From NCBI RefSeq assembly GCF_002799155.1, contig NZ_NERD01000002.1, positions 2,976,001 to 3,040,000 of the forward strand: a DNA stretch of 64,000 nucleotides, read 5' to 3'. The notes under the pieces were generated by a model. It was not told the DNA's origin. It saw nothing but the letters and a program-made list of their open reading frames with translations, and searched no databases. Shown piece after piece: positions 56,001-63,725 of this stretch (within the stretch, counting starts at the first letter, position 1; each line of letters begins with the position of its first letter). The stretch comes from Stenotrophomonas maltophilia (GTDB taxonomy: Bacteria > Pseudomonadota > Gammaproteobacteria > Xanthomonadales > Xanthomonadaceae). Made by a program: the position numbers and the translations under genes.

Positions 56001-57542
56001 GCTGCCGGCACCCACCACACCATCGGCGACGTACTGGATCTTCCGCGTGGACTTCGCGTTGCCCACGGACACGGAATTGGCCGAGGCGGTGACCGAACCA
56101 GCCCCCAGCGCAACTGCGTTTTCGTGCCCTGCATGTGTACCGTTTCCAAGGGCCAGTGAACTGACGCCCGTTGCCCTCGCAAGATTGCCCACTGCGGTGG
56201 CGAACTTCGCCGTTGCCTGCGTTCCTCGCCCCAGGGCCGTCGTCTGCTGGGCCCCGGCGATACTGGCTTTCCCGAGAGCGGTACTCAGCTCTTCATTGGC
56301 GACGGCATCTGAGCCGATCGCAACAGAGAAATTGCCACCCGCAACGGCCTTGTGACCCATGGCCACGGCACCGTGCGCACTCCGGGTACCGGACCCCACC
56401 GAGACGCCGCCCGCCCTGCCATTGACCTTGTTTCCTGCCACATCGACGCCGGCGCGCGCGTCATCGCCGAGCGCAACGCTCGCGCCGTTGTAGCCTTTGG
56501 CGTTGTTGCCGACTGCCGTGCTTGCGCCATAGGTGGTATTCGACTCTGCCAATGCTCCCTTGCCAAGCGCCAGTGCCGTCGCATCCACCCGATTGTTGAC
56601 CGATTGCGCAAGGGTTTGCGTTGCAAACAGCTGCTTGCCGGTAACGGCATCCGTGCTTGCCGCACTCAAGCGCGCATCGGCCACGTTGACAATTCGTCGC
56701 TTGGTAGACGCGTTGCCAACGGAGACCGAGTTTGCCTCGGTCGCTTCTGAGTTGGCGCCGATGGCTGCAGATCCATTAGCCAGTGCCTTCGCATGATGAC
56801 CGAGCGCAACGCCGCTGAACTCTGCACGCGCGTTGCCACCCACTGCAATGGCTCCGGAATAGCCAGCGGTTCCCGCAAATGCATTCCCTCCGATAGCGAT
56901 GCGGGACACACCTGCCGTGCTTTCAACTGTGCGGGCGCCACTACCTACTGCTATGGAGTTCTGAGCGTAGGCACGAGCATCGTGACCGACAGCAGTGGTG
57001 CCGACGCCCGAGGCAACCGAACTCGCACCCAGTACCGTCGAGTAGCCGCTCTTTGCCTCTGCCTTGTAGCCAACCGCTACATTTCTATCCCCTTTTGCGA
57101 CTGCTTCATTCCCTACCAGAACACTGCCTTTTCCTGACAATGAGGACGCTGTCCCGTAGACCACTGAGCCCCAACCGTTGATGCTGGACCTGGATCCAAG
57201 AATCATCTGCATGTCGCCGTTGAGCGTGGCGTCCTTGTAGTAGGCATCGTTGAGCAATGCCAGCTGGGTGTGGATCGCACGCGGTTGCGCTGCAAAGAGC
57301 GAAGACACCATCGGAGAATGAGCCAGAAAGCGCGCGGCTTCCCACTCCACCGTCCGCTCGCTCTCAGACACAGGCTCCGCGTTCTCACTCGCCGATGCAG
57401 CGAGCGCCGTCGACGCGACAACCAGCAAAGCAAGCGCCCTGAGCTTGGTTGACGACCGCTTGCCGCACGATGCGCTCAGCTCACTACCAACTACCCAGCA
57501 TTGCTTTGCATGACTCCAGATACGACGATAGATGTGATTCAT
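53079..57542 (-). CDS. Trimeric autotransporter adhesin (YadA family)
   Basis: 1487 residues, an outer-membrane adhesin. An extended signal (MNHIYRRIWSHAKQCWVV, ESPR type) is cleaved near residue 50. YadA-type head repeats (SxAxG, VAxG units) fill about 115-760, broken by necks such as RRIVNVADARLSAASTDAVT. Two of the head modules (about 324-523 and 561-761) are near-copies of about 238 residues. Three stalk modules sharing VRLGxKNSGTxLDVRNSANANR follow (792-1043), then a second small head (1070-1165). A coiled stalk and the C-terminal beta-barrel anchor (about 1390-1487) end in GVGIGW. The ATG at 57542 follows AAGGAAAGAAC. A terminator-like hairpin is only 31 bases upstream. Confidence 0.95.
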   Translation of the reverse strand: MNHIYRRIWSHAKQCWVVGSELSASCGKRSSTKLRALALLVVASTALAASASENAEPVSESERTVEWEAARFLAHSPMVSSLFAAQPRAIHTQLALLNDAYYKDATLNGDMQMILGSRSSINGWGSVVYGTASSLSGKGSVLVGNEAVAKGDRNVAVGYKAEAKSGYSTVLGASSVASGVGTTAVGHDARAYAQNSIAVGSGARTVESTAGVSRIAIGGNAFAGTAGYSGAIAVGGNARAEFSGVALGHHAKALANGSAAIGANSEATEANSVSVGNASTKRRIVNVADARLSAASTDAVTGKQLFATQTLAQSVNNRVDATALALGKGALAESNTTYGASTAVGNNAKGYNGASVALGDDARAGVDVAGNKVNGRAGGVSVGSGTRSAHGAVAMGHKAVAGGNFSVAIGSDAVANEELSTALGKASIAGAQQTTALGRGTQATAKFATAVGNLARATGVSSLALGNGTHAGHENAVALGAGSVTASANSVSVGNAKSTRKIQYVADGVVGAGSTDAITGNQLFQTNTRLTAVEKTAGDVTGELAAVKSIAQAATNRIDATTLALGKGATAENGSYGVSTALGNNAKAYNGRSVALGDDARAGVDADGNKVANQNAGVSVGAGTRSANGAVATGFRANASGNFSIAVGGDAKAQAEHATAVGYLSKAVASQATALGRGSEATAKFASALGNLAKASNTSSVALGDRAQASHENAVALGAGAVTASANSVSVGSASRKRKIQYIADGAVGAGSTDAITGNQLHATNQAVTKAQTAADGATTTANAAKVESGNALAETVALGGLVSQTAANESVRLGQKNSGTQLDVRNSANANRRIVGVADGAISATSNDAVTGKQLHETNANVNSAQTAASAAKDSADTALADTGVLKGLVGQVAVNGNVRVGEKNSGAVLDIRNSANANRKLTGVADGVVSASSYEAVNGRQLNVTNDKVATVEGIARSAGTEAGVAKTDAAKALAETTALGGLVAQGSASGSVRLGEKNSGTILDVRNSANANRKISGVADGSIDASSTEAVSGRQLHSTNSRIADLESANHYVSVGVDSFSERAEAALLGVAIGDSAKAGAEGGTALGAFATAVGKNSVAVGRGAGVAGGASDGFAMGAGAQVHANNGVAIGAGAVVGDSAIGSMALGADSAADEPGTASFGNATTQRRLTNIARGTADHNATTVSQLKDSLATLGGGAGMDGNGNIIAPTYTVQGGTQSTVEDALMALDGAVITAGRRADKVEGQLSSIFQDSPSVRADGVNQLTLAGANGMVISNVANGLIAAGSRDAVNGGQLHSMQQQLNGRMDGLEQRIDDAPAPRALASSSVPKPQAEETPVVPEGKDSQQVASVGEGDKPTPQPKANRDESPKPQVDTAELEKMLARANEYTDGAISNFERRLDKMDKRFNRMAAMSSAQTAMAMNTAGLATYNRLGAGVGYSEGESAMAVGYQRVLNEKGSATFSLNGAFTNSGERSMGVGVGIGW
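54413..56573 (-). repeat. Coding tandem repeats inside the trimeric autotransporter
   Basis: Two head modules occupy 55976-56573 and 55262-55862 and repeat with a period of about 714 bases. Both run from LALGKGA to GSTDAITGNQL. Three stalk modules repeat with a period of about 270-285 bases within 54413-55169. The copies differ by substitutions, so they are real and not an assembly duplication, but they are similar enough to recombine. Confidence 0.75.
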
Positions 57543-57573
57543 GTTCTTTCCTTAACAGGACAAGGGAAACAAA

Positions 57574-57593
57574 GCCCCGCGCGTGCGCGGGGC
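57574..57593 (-). terminator. Hairpin between the fimbrial chaperone and the adhesin genes
   Basis: A 9-bp stem, GCCCCGCGC/GCGCGGGGC, with a 2-base spacer; on the minus strand it is followed by TTTGTTTCC. It starts 9 bases after the chaperone stop, and its last base is 31 bases before the adhesin start. It can end the fimbrial message or act as an attenuator into the adhesin gene. Confidence 0.72.
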
Positions 57594-57602
57594 AATAGAA
57601 GG

Positions 57603-58310
57603 TCAGGCGCTTGGCGCCAGGGTCGTCACGTGATCGCGATAGCCGTCGTTCGACAGGCGGTACTGCAACTGCAGGGTGTTGCCCGGCTGGAGCTGGAAGG
57701 GCAAGGTCAGCGCAGCATCGGGGTAGAGACTTGTGGACAGCTCGCGCGGCGTGCACGCGCCACCGGCGTTGCATTCGGCAGCACCGGTAATGCCCACCCG
57801 CAGCGTGCCGGTATTGCGCAGGGTGTTGCCCTGTAGTTTCAGATCCACGTGGCCTTTGGCAGGCACCACGTTCACCAGCGCGCCCCAGACCAGGCTGACG
57901 CCGACGTTGGCCTGCGCCGCCTGCTCGTCGCCTTCCAGGATCGTGCCGTCGGGGCCCTTCACCCCCTCGAAGTAGATGCGGTAGGCCGCCTCTTTTTCGA
58001 CGGTCTGCAGCGGAATCACCCGGATCAGGCGATTGCTGCCGCCGCTGAGCGCGAACTTGCCGGGCGTGATGGCAATCGCCGCATCGGCGGCCTCTACTTC
58101 GATCTCTTCTTCACCCACCTGTGCCGGGTTGGAGATGCGCAACAGGCGCGCCTGCACGTATTGCGGTTGGGTGGATTGCGAATACACGCGAATCTGCGTG
58201 CCGTGCTTGGCATCCACCGCTGCGCGCATCGGATGAATGGACAGATTGGCCTGTGCCGGTGGGGCCAGCAGTGCGCTCAGCGGCAGCAGGCAGAACAGCA
58301 GCTTCTTCAT
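57603..58310 (-). CDS. Alpha-fimbria periplasmic chaperone
   Basis: 235 residues. A signal peptide ends near residue 21 (APPAQANLSIHPMRAAVD), followed by two Ig-like domains of the CS1/CFA-type (class alpha) chaperone family, comparable to CblB/CooB. The edge-strand region (QYVQARLLRISNPAQVGEEE) and NRLIRVIPLQTVEKEAAYRIYF with the conserved Arg are visible. It stabilises pilin subunits before they reach the usher. It follows the tip-adhesin stop by 18 bases, with GGAGG upstream. In CS1-type operons the chaperone gene usually comes first; here it is last. Confidence 0.88.
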   Translation of the reverse strand: MKKLLFCLLPLSALLAPPAQANLSIHPMRAAVDAKHGTQIRVYSQSTQPQYVQARLLRISNPAQVGEEEIEVEAADAAIAITPGKFALSGGSNRLIRVIPLQTVEKEAAYRIYFEGVKGPDGTILEGDEQAAQANVGVSLVWGALVNVVPAKGHVDLKLQGNTLRNTGTLRVGITGAAECNAGGACTPRELSTSLYPDAALTLPFQLQPGNTLQLQYRLSNDGYRDHVTTLAPSA

Positions 58311-58328
58311 GATGAGCCTCCGTGGTGA

Positions 58329-59474
58329 TCAGGGTTTGGCGGTCGGCACGCGCAGCTCTACCGTGAGCTCGCCCTCGTAGAGACCGGGGCGTTTGCTGGC
58401 GATGGGTGTGGGCGGCGTTTCCAGCGTCAGTGGCGTGGGCACGCAGTACACGGGTTGGCTGATGCCGGGTAGCAGCACCATGCGCAGTTGCGCGCTGTCG
58501 ATGCCGCGCAGCAGCTGTTCTTCGCCGTGCTTCATCGCCAGCAGGTTGCCGCCGTAGTTCAGGCCGACCTGGTAGTCGAGGCGCTGGGTGTCGTCGCTGC
58601 CGCCGTCCTGATGCCAGACCGCGAAGTCGCGCCCCGGCGGTGGGCGCGGCCCGCTGTCGCGCACGGTGACGCCGAGGAATTCGCTCTGCGAACCCACGCC
58701 GTCGTAGAGGCACATGTCCACGTCCTTGCGCCCGGCGACGACCTTGCGAATGGGGTCGTAGCGCAGGTCCATGTTGACCAGCGGTGCAACGCCGTCGAAG
58801 CCGGGGAAGTAGATCGATATCGCGTCGTAGTCGGTGACGGTGAAATCGAAATTGAAGGTGGCTGTGGCTACTGGTGCTGCGGCAGGGTCGGCTTTGATGT
58901 TCAGGCGCATCGTAGCCTTCCAGTGGCCAGCGACGAGCCGCGAGATCTCGCGCTGAGGCAGGATCAGCTCGACGCCGGTTCCAAGCGGATCATCTGCGCC
59001 TCCCCCTACGCCGCATCGAAACCAGAATGCTGAGTCTAAGGGGCGCACCCGGTCGTGCCAGAAGTCACCAGTGCATATCCGTCCTGACATGACTCTCCGC
59101 ATGCTTCCAATTGCACGGACTTCCGCAATCAGCCCCGTCCTGCGCTCTGCAAGACGCAGCACAACTTCAGATGCTCCGGATGCAAGGGAGGGCTCGCCTA
59201 CTGTTGGACACCGCCCAAACTCAGCATCAGAAGCAGACCCACAAACCACATGGATCTGCCCATACTTCAGCGCGAGGTCGTGGCTGAACCCCAACACCGT
59301 CCGCGGCGCCCACAGCTCCACATCACCCGGCACCGCCGAGCGATCCCACGACATCACGATGTCCCTGCTCTGATCCGTCGGGTGCGTTTCCGGCGGCCAC
59401 TGCGCCCACGCCCTGGGCGCCAACACCACCAGCGCACACATCAGCATCAACACCAACAACACACGCCGGTTCAT
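58329..59474 (-). CDS. Alpha-fimbria tip adhesin (CblD/CfaE-like)
   Basis: 381 residues. A signal peptide ends near residue 25 (PRAWAQWPPE). A two-domain layout follows, similar to CfaE/CooD minor pilins: an N-terminal adhesin domain with paired cysteines (HVVCGSASDAEFGRC, RICTGDFWHDRV, WFRCGVG) and a C-terminal pilin-like domain ending ELTVELRVPTAKP. These proteins cap the fimbria and bind the host receptor. It overlaps the usher stop by 4 bases (ATGA). The assignment is based on position after the usher, length and the cysteine layout. Confidence 0.82.
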   Translation of the reverse strand: MNRRVLLVLMLMCALVVLAPRAWAQWPPETHPTDQSRDIVMSWDRSAVPGDVELWAPRTVLGFSHDLALKYGQIHVVCGSASDAEFGRCPTVGEPSLASGASEVVLRLAERRTGLIAEVRAIGSMRRVMSGRICTGDFWHDRVRPLDSAFWFRCGVGGGADDPLGTGVELILPQREISRLVAGHWKATMRLNIKADPAAAPVATATFNFDFTVTDYDAISIYFPGFDGVAPLVNMDLRYDPIRKVVAGRKDVDMCLYDGVGSQSEFLGVTVRDSGPRPPPGRDFAVWHQDGGSDDTQRLDYQVGLNYGGNLLAMKHGEEQLLRGIDSAQLRMVLLPGISQPVYCVPTPLTLETPPTPIASKRPGLYEGELTVELRVPTAKP

Positions 59475-62200
59475 GGCGTTCCTCCTGCAGCAGCGGTCTG
59501 GGGCGTGGCGGCAATCAACGCGCGTTCCTGCAGCAGGCGGGTCACGCGGGCCTGCTGGCGGATCTGCGGCGGCAGCTGGGCCACGGCCAGCGGCTCGCAG
59601 TGCACGGCACCGACCAGCAGCACCACCTGGCGGCGCTCGCGCACCTGCAGCGGGCAGTGCAGCAGGCGGTCGTCCTGCAGCAGGTACAGCGTTGTCTCGC
59701 GACGCGGGAAGTCGGCAACGAAGCCGCCGTTGGCGCTGGTGCCGGGCACCGGCGCGTTGAGGATGCGGGCGCCGCCCAGCGGCGCTCCGGCAAGATCCTT
59801 GGCGTTGCCGATGAAGGTGTAGGTCACCTCGATCGGCACCGGCATGCGCATCAGGCGGCCGGGGCTGAGGAACATTGGGCGTGCACCGCCCACGCCAGTC
59901 ACGCGGATGGCGGCGATGCTGTCCAGCGTGCTGGCATCCTGTACTTCGGCGCGGTGCGACTGGTACGACGACAGCGGCAGCAATCGGCGCTCGCCGATCT
60001 GCAGGCGCTGGCGGCGCAGGCCGCCCACCTGCAGTTCGGCCGCCACGCCGCGCAAGTCGACGTCATCGGTGTCGGCCACCTGCACGGCCAGGCCGGCGTC
60101 GGCACCGCTGCTGCCGCTCCAGTAGAAGCCGCGCTTGCCCAGTGCGAAACCGGAGCTGTGCATGCCGCTGTAGGCGGTCTCGCTGCGGCCGCGCTGCTGG
60201 TAGTGCGCCAGCGTGGCGCCGCTCTGGCCCAGGCTGTTCTGCAGCTGGCCGCTGAGCGTGGCGCTGTAGCGGTCGCTGTTGTTGGCGCGCAGTTCGGCCG
60301 ACAGCTCGCGGTACTGCGCGTCCACGTCCTGGCGCAGGCTGTGGCCGACGCTGTAATTGATGTCTGGGCGCTGATGCTGCGGCTGGCGCACGTCCACGCT
60401 GTAGCGGCGCTGGCCGCTGCCGGCGGTGCCGCGCAGCAGGCGGGTCAGGCTCAGGTTGAAGTAGATGCCACGGTCGCGTTGATCACTCCCGCGCAGGCTG
60501 TCGCTGGCACGCTGCTGCCACACGCCCAGGCGCGTGGAGACGCTGAAATCCTGCCAGCGATGGCTGCGGCTGAAGCTGGCCTGCCAGGTGCGGCTGAGCT
60601 GCGGCTCGCGCCGCTGCCACGGTGCCGGCGGCGGCAGCAACGGGTCCAGCCCGGCCAGCGGATCGTCTTCTGCGCCCGGCAGGATCCGTCCTGCGCGCCA
60701 GGTCTGGCGCCGCGTGTAGCCCACATAGGCACTGCCACCGGCCAGCGGCAGCGCCATCGAGGCGCTGAGCGAGTTGGTGCAACCCAACTGGTCGCGCGCG
60801 TCGGCCTCGAACTGGCAGGCCTTGCCGCGCATGCGCTGCTGGTAGATGTTCCAGGACGCGGTGCGGCGGTACGACAGCTGGTGTTGCTGGCCGGTGCTGC
60901 CATCGCTGCCGCGCATGCCGCCAAAGCTGGCGCGCAGTTCCTGGGTGGCGTACAGGCGGCGCAGGTCCACGCGCAGTTCGCCGTAGCGGAAGCCGCCGAG
61001 GTCGGCAGCGCCGGCCACCACCGCCACGTCGCGGCCCAGCGGCACACGCATGCCAGCCACCGCCACGCGTTCGCCATCGAAGCGATCACTGCGGCGCTCG
61101 CTGCGCTTGCCGCCCTGCACGAACCACTGCCACTGGCTGTTGGTCCAGTCGCCGCCCTTGTCGAACGGCGCGTCTTCGCTGCGCACCAGCACGCCATCTT
61201 CGTAGATGCGCAGGGTGATGTTGTAGTTGCCGAACGGGAAGTTGCGGGTGTCGATCTGGTTGATGCCGGCCTGCAGGTAGAAGGTCTGCAGCAGGCGCGT
61301 GCCGTCGTAGGCATCCACGCGTGCGTCGCGCGCCAGCAGTACTGTCAGCGGCGTGGCCTGCACGGCAGCATCAGCGTCCACGTAGGCCTGGGTGGTGCCC
61401 ACTCGCAGGCCCTGGAAGCGGTCCAGCGGCAGCATGCTGAAACTGAAGGTGCCGCCCTGTGGGCTGGACAGGTTGCGGCGATCCATGCGCCCGGCCTGCA
61501 GATAATGCGCCTGCCCCAGGTCGTGGCGGTAATAGACGTTGTCGAACTCGAAGGCGCTGTCACTGCCGCGGCTGCGGTAGCGCTGCTGGTTGAAGTTCCA
61601 TTCGGCGGAGACATGCCCGCGATCAAACAGGCCCAGCACGCCGGTGCCTCGCGCGGACAGCGTCTGGTAGTCGCGGCTGCCACTCACATTGATCACCTGC
61701 TGGTGCAGGAAGGCGTTCTCGGCGTTGGCGCTGACGCGGTGGAAGCGCTCGGCGGCCGGCTTGCCGGGAATCCACTGGCGGGCGACGAACAGGCGCAGCG
61801 CGCCCTCGCCTTCGTCGTACAGCGCGCGCACGGCGGCGGGGTCTTCCGGTGGATCGAGATAACCGCAGCCGGCGGTGGCGCCACCGTAGCGGCAGGCCAG
61901 GTGGCTGTTGCGCGGCATGGGCTGTGACAATGCGGGCAGCAGCGCGGCCTGCGCCTCGGCGGGCAGGTCCAGCGCCTGCAGTACGCGGGCGGGATCTTCC
62001 AGCTGTACGTGCTCCAGGGTCACGCGCACCGGCGACAGCCCGGCCGAGCGGCCGAACAGCTGGATGTCGAGTTGTTCAGTCTGGCCTTCGACCAGATCCT
62101 CGAAGCCGGGCGGGACGCCGCGTGCGGCCACCAGTGGAGTGGACAACGCCAGGGCGAGCGCGACCGCCAGCCGGGTGATGGCGGGGGCGTGTGATGTCAT
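59471..62200 (-). CDS. Alpha-fimbria outer-membrane usher (TcfC/CblC-like)
   Basis: 909 residues. A signal peptide is cleaved near 26 (PLVAARGVPPGFEDL). The periplasmic N domain is followed by a 24-strand barrel and plug, with a central run FNPFGNYNITLRIYEDGVL-like (FPFGNYNITLRIYEDGVLVR). The C-terminal part (GDVF-type segment AYTFIGNAKDLAGAPLGGARI, residues about 790-830) marks the CS1/TcfC ushers. It exports and orders subunits onto the growing fibre. It is separated from the pilin by a hairpin and overlaps the adhesin gene by 4 bases. Confidence 0.92.
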   Translation of the reverse strand: MTSHAPAITRLAVALALALSTPLVAARGVPPGFEDLVEGQTEQLDIQLFGRSAGLSPVRVTLEHVQLEDPARVLQALDLPAEAQAALLPALSQPMPRNSHLACRYGGATAGCGYLDPPEDPAAVRALYDEGEGALRLFVARQWIPGKPAAERFHRVSANAENAFLHQQVINVSGSRDYQTLSARGTGVLGLFDRGHVSAEWNFNQQRYRSRGSDSAFEFDNVYYRHDLGQAHYLQAGRMDRRNLSSPQGGTFSFSMLPLDRFQGLRVGTTQAYVDADAAVQATPLTVLLARDARVDAYDGTRLLQTFYLQAGINQIDTRNFPFGNYNITLRIYEDGVLVRSEDAPFDKGGDWTNSQWQWFVQGGKRSERRSDRFDGERVAVAGMRVPLGRDVAVVAGAADLGGFRYGELRVDLRRLYATQELRASFGGMRGSDGSTGQQHQLSYRRTASWNIYQQRMRGKACQFEADARDQLGCTNSLSASMALPLAGGSAYVGYTRRQTWRAGRILPGAEDDPLAGLDPLLPPPAPWQRREPQLSRTWQASFSRSHRWQDFSVSTRLGVWQQRASDSLRGSDQRDRGIYFNLSLTRLLRGTAGSGQRRYSVDVRQPQHQRPDINYSVGHSLRQDVDAQYRELSAELRANNSDRYSATLSGQLQNSLGQSGATLAHYQQRGRSETAYSGMHSSGFALGKRGFYWSGSSGADAGLAVQVADTDDVDLRGVAAELQVGGLRRQRLQIGERRLLPLSSYQSHRAEVQDASTLDSIAAIRVTGVGGARPMFLSPGRLMRMPVPIEVTYTFIGNAKDLAGAPLGGARILNAPVPGTSANGGFVADFPRRETTLYLLQDDRLLHCPLQVRERRQVVLLVGAVHCEPLAVAQLPPQIRQQARVTRLLQERALIAATPQTAAAGGTP

Positions 62201-62221
62201 GGGGGTACCGCTGGAAAAGCA

Positions 62222-62244
62222 GCCGGCCCGGCGTGCGGGCCGGC
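62222..62244 (-). terminator. Attenuating hairpin between pilin and usher genes
   Basis: A 9-bp stem, GCCGGCCCG/CGGGCCGGC, with a 5-base loop, then TGCTTTTCC on the minus strand. Placed 7 bases after the pilin stop, it would let only part of the transcripts continue into the usher, giving more pilin than usher. Confidence 0.75.
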
Positions 62245-62251
62245 GCGGGAA

Positions 62252-62761
62252 TTAAGGCGTGGTGGCCTTCTGGTTCAGCACGACGCTGACGATGCCGCCG
62301 TAGCGGCCCTTGGTGGTGATCGGCGCCGGGGTAGTCTGGGCGATGGTCAACGGCATCGAAATCGAGGCGCCCGGGGTAGAGCCAGCACCCGTGAACAGAT
62401 CAGCCGCCTTGTACTCGATCGCAGTGGCATCCAGCGTGCGATTGTTCAGGCTGACGGTCATCGGGATGGTGACGGTGCCGGTCTCGTTGGCCAGGACGAA
62501 TGGGCCGTCGATACGGGCCTCGATGTCGGCCTTCTCATCATTGGAATGGATACGCACACGCTGGGTATCCGGGATCAGCCCGCGCAGCGGGTCGTGGGTC
62601 AGGGTGACCATATCCGGCAGCGGAGTACCGTCATCACGCAGCAGGGCCAGGGTCGGGTCGACGTCGGCGTAGACGGAGATCTTGGTTTCCACGGCATGCG
62701 CGGACAGCGAAGCCGTGGCCAGCGCTGCAGCGAGCGCGGCCTTCTTGAGAATGGCGTGCAT
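62252..62761 (-). CDS. Alpha-fimbria major pilin (CS1/CblA-like)
   Basis: 169 residues. A signal peptide ends at SLSAHA (about 23). The mature start VETKISVYADVDPTLALLRDDG is of the CFA/I-CS1 type, which begins with Val and a beta strand used for donor-strand exchange. PDMVTLTHDPLRGLIPDTQRVRIHSND and the C-terminal GRYGGIVSVVLNQ follow. It forms the shaft of the fimbria. ATG at 62761 was chosen since the longer frame reads through the leader. It is the first gene of the operon, with a 343-base AT-rich leader region upstream. Confidence 0.88.
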   Translation of the reverse strand: MHAILKKAALAAALATASLSAHAVETKISVYADVDPTLALLRDDGTPLPDMVTLTHDPLRGLIPDTQRVRIHSNDEKADIEARIDGPFVLANETGTVTIPMTVSLNNRTLDATAIEYKAADLFTGAGSTPGASISMPLTIAQTTPAPITTKGRYGGIVSVVLNQKATTP

Positions 62762-63104
62762 TGTTGTCTCTCTCGGACAAGGGGGAATATGAAAGCTCCC
62801 CTCCCCAAGGAGAAAAGGGAGGGAAGCGCCGCCCGCGGGGATGGGTGCGGGCGACGGAGAGAATGTTAGAAACCCCTTGCTATGCAGACCATTCAAGCTT
62901 TCCTAAAACACTGAACGTTAAGGAGAATCCTTGAGGGCGTTCAACGTTTGAGAGTTATGCAATTCCCCTCATTTGTGGAATGCAAGAAACCTCATTGCCT
63001 TGCTTTTGTAGAGTCGACTGTTAGTCGGCTGCTCTTCTGATACGCGCTTGGCGCGTGAGTCGAGCGTGGCTCGACTCACGCCATGTCGCCACCACAAGCG
63101 AGCC
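62762..63104. other. Fimbrial promoter region with nested dyads and SMAG-type hairpins
   Basis: 343 bases without a gene. The left half is unusually AT-rich for this genome and should hold the pilin promoter. It contains a nested dyad: outer TGAACG/CGTTCA (62912-62917, 62938-62943) and inner AAGGA/TCCTT (62920-62924, 62928-62932). A TTGAAC is placed inside it on the minus strand. The right half (63008-63080) carries a GTAG-headed SMAG-like repeat, then ACGCGC/GCGCGT (63042-63056) and a 12-bp perfect stem, CGTGAGTCGAGC/GCTCGACTCACG (63054-63065, 63069-63080), a likely end of the YgiW-type transcript. Confidence 0.6.
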
Positions 63105-63467
63105 TCAGCCCGCGGGCACCACGGTAACGTGATCAACATCAATGTCGGTCGGCTTGAACCGATGCGTATCGACCTTGCCACGCAGCTCGACCACGGTATC
63201 GGCACCGACGGCCTGCGGCGGCATGTCTTCGTCGTCGATCTCCACTTCGATCTGGCCGCTCGCATCGCGGAACTGGTAGCGCTCGTGACCAAGCTTGGTG
63301 ACGAGGTTGCCACGCAGCACCACCGGGTGGTCGTCGCGCTGGGCGCGCGCGTCGTTGACGGTACTGACAGCGGTTCCTGCGCCTGGGCCGGTGTACTGCG
63401 CGGACACCTGCGGGCTCAGCACGGCCAGCGGCGTGGCGATGAGGGCAACGGCAAGCAGTCGGTTCAT
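63105..63467 (-). CDS. YgiW/YdeI-family periplasmic OB-fold (BOF) protein
   Basis: 120 residues. A signal peptide is cleaved near residue 27 (VSAQYTGPG). The BOF domain shows TVNDARAQRDDHPVVLRGNLVTKLGHERYQF, then DASGQIEVEIDDE and VVELRGKVD-HRFKPTDIDVDHV. The family is linked to stress and cationic-peptide tolerance in enterobacteria; its ligand is unknown. ATG at 63467 follows GGAGA; two other in-frame Met codons lie upstream. The 258-base gap on its right holds an imperfect GTGCGG/CCGCAC repeat (63632-63652) and the gltA terminator. Confidence 0.88.
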   Translation of the reverse strand: MNRLLAVALIATPLAVLSPQVSAQYTGPGAGTAVSTVNDARAQRDDHPVVLRGNLVTKLGHERYQFRDASGQIEVEIDDEDMPPQAVGADTVVELRGKVDTHRFKPTDIDVDHVTVVPAG

Positions 63468-63677
63468 GGTGTTCTCCATGGTTGAGTGGTACCCGCAGGT
63501 TCTATCGCCTCGGATGTGATGCCTATGCAATAGATCCGAAAAGATGTGAAAGCGACATTCATTGTCAGAAAGCATTCAGATCCTGAAGCGCGCGCGTGCA
63601 GCGGCGAGTCCGTGCTCGACCCCAGAGGATCGTGCGGTCCCACGGTCCGCACCTGTCAGGTCCGCTCCCCCAAAAAA

Positions 63678-63701
63678 AACGCCCCGCGGATGCGGGGCGT
63701 T
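63678..63701 (-). terminator. Rho-independent terminator of gltA
   Basis: A 10-bp stem, AACGCCCCGC/GCGGGGCGTT, with loop GGAT, continuing on the minus strand into a T-run of eight. It lies 24 bases after the gltA stop. Confidence 0.9.
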
Positions 63702-63725
63702 CTTGGCACAACCTACGCGGGGCGA

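Noticed and set aside
53079..57542. Possible frameshift or assembly error in the repeat-rich adhesin
   Set aside because: The frame is open over 1487 codons from a proper signal to a complete barrel anchor, and the repeat copies differ by many substitutions.
59600..61927. 775-codon plus-strand frame opposite the usher
   Set aside because: Antisense to the usher, with no motifs and His/Ala/Gln-rich content.
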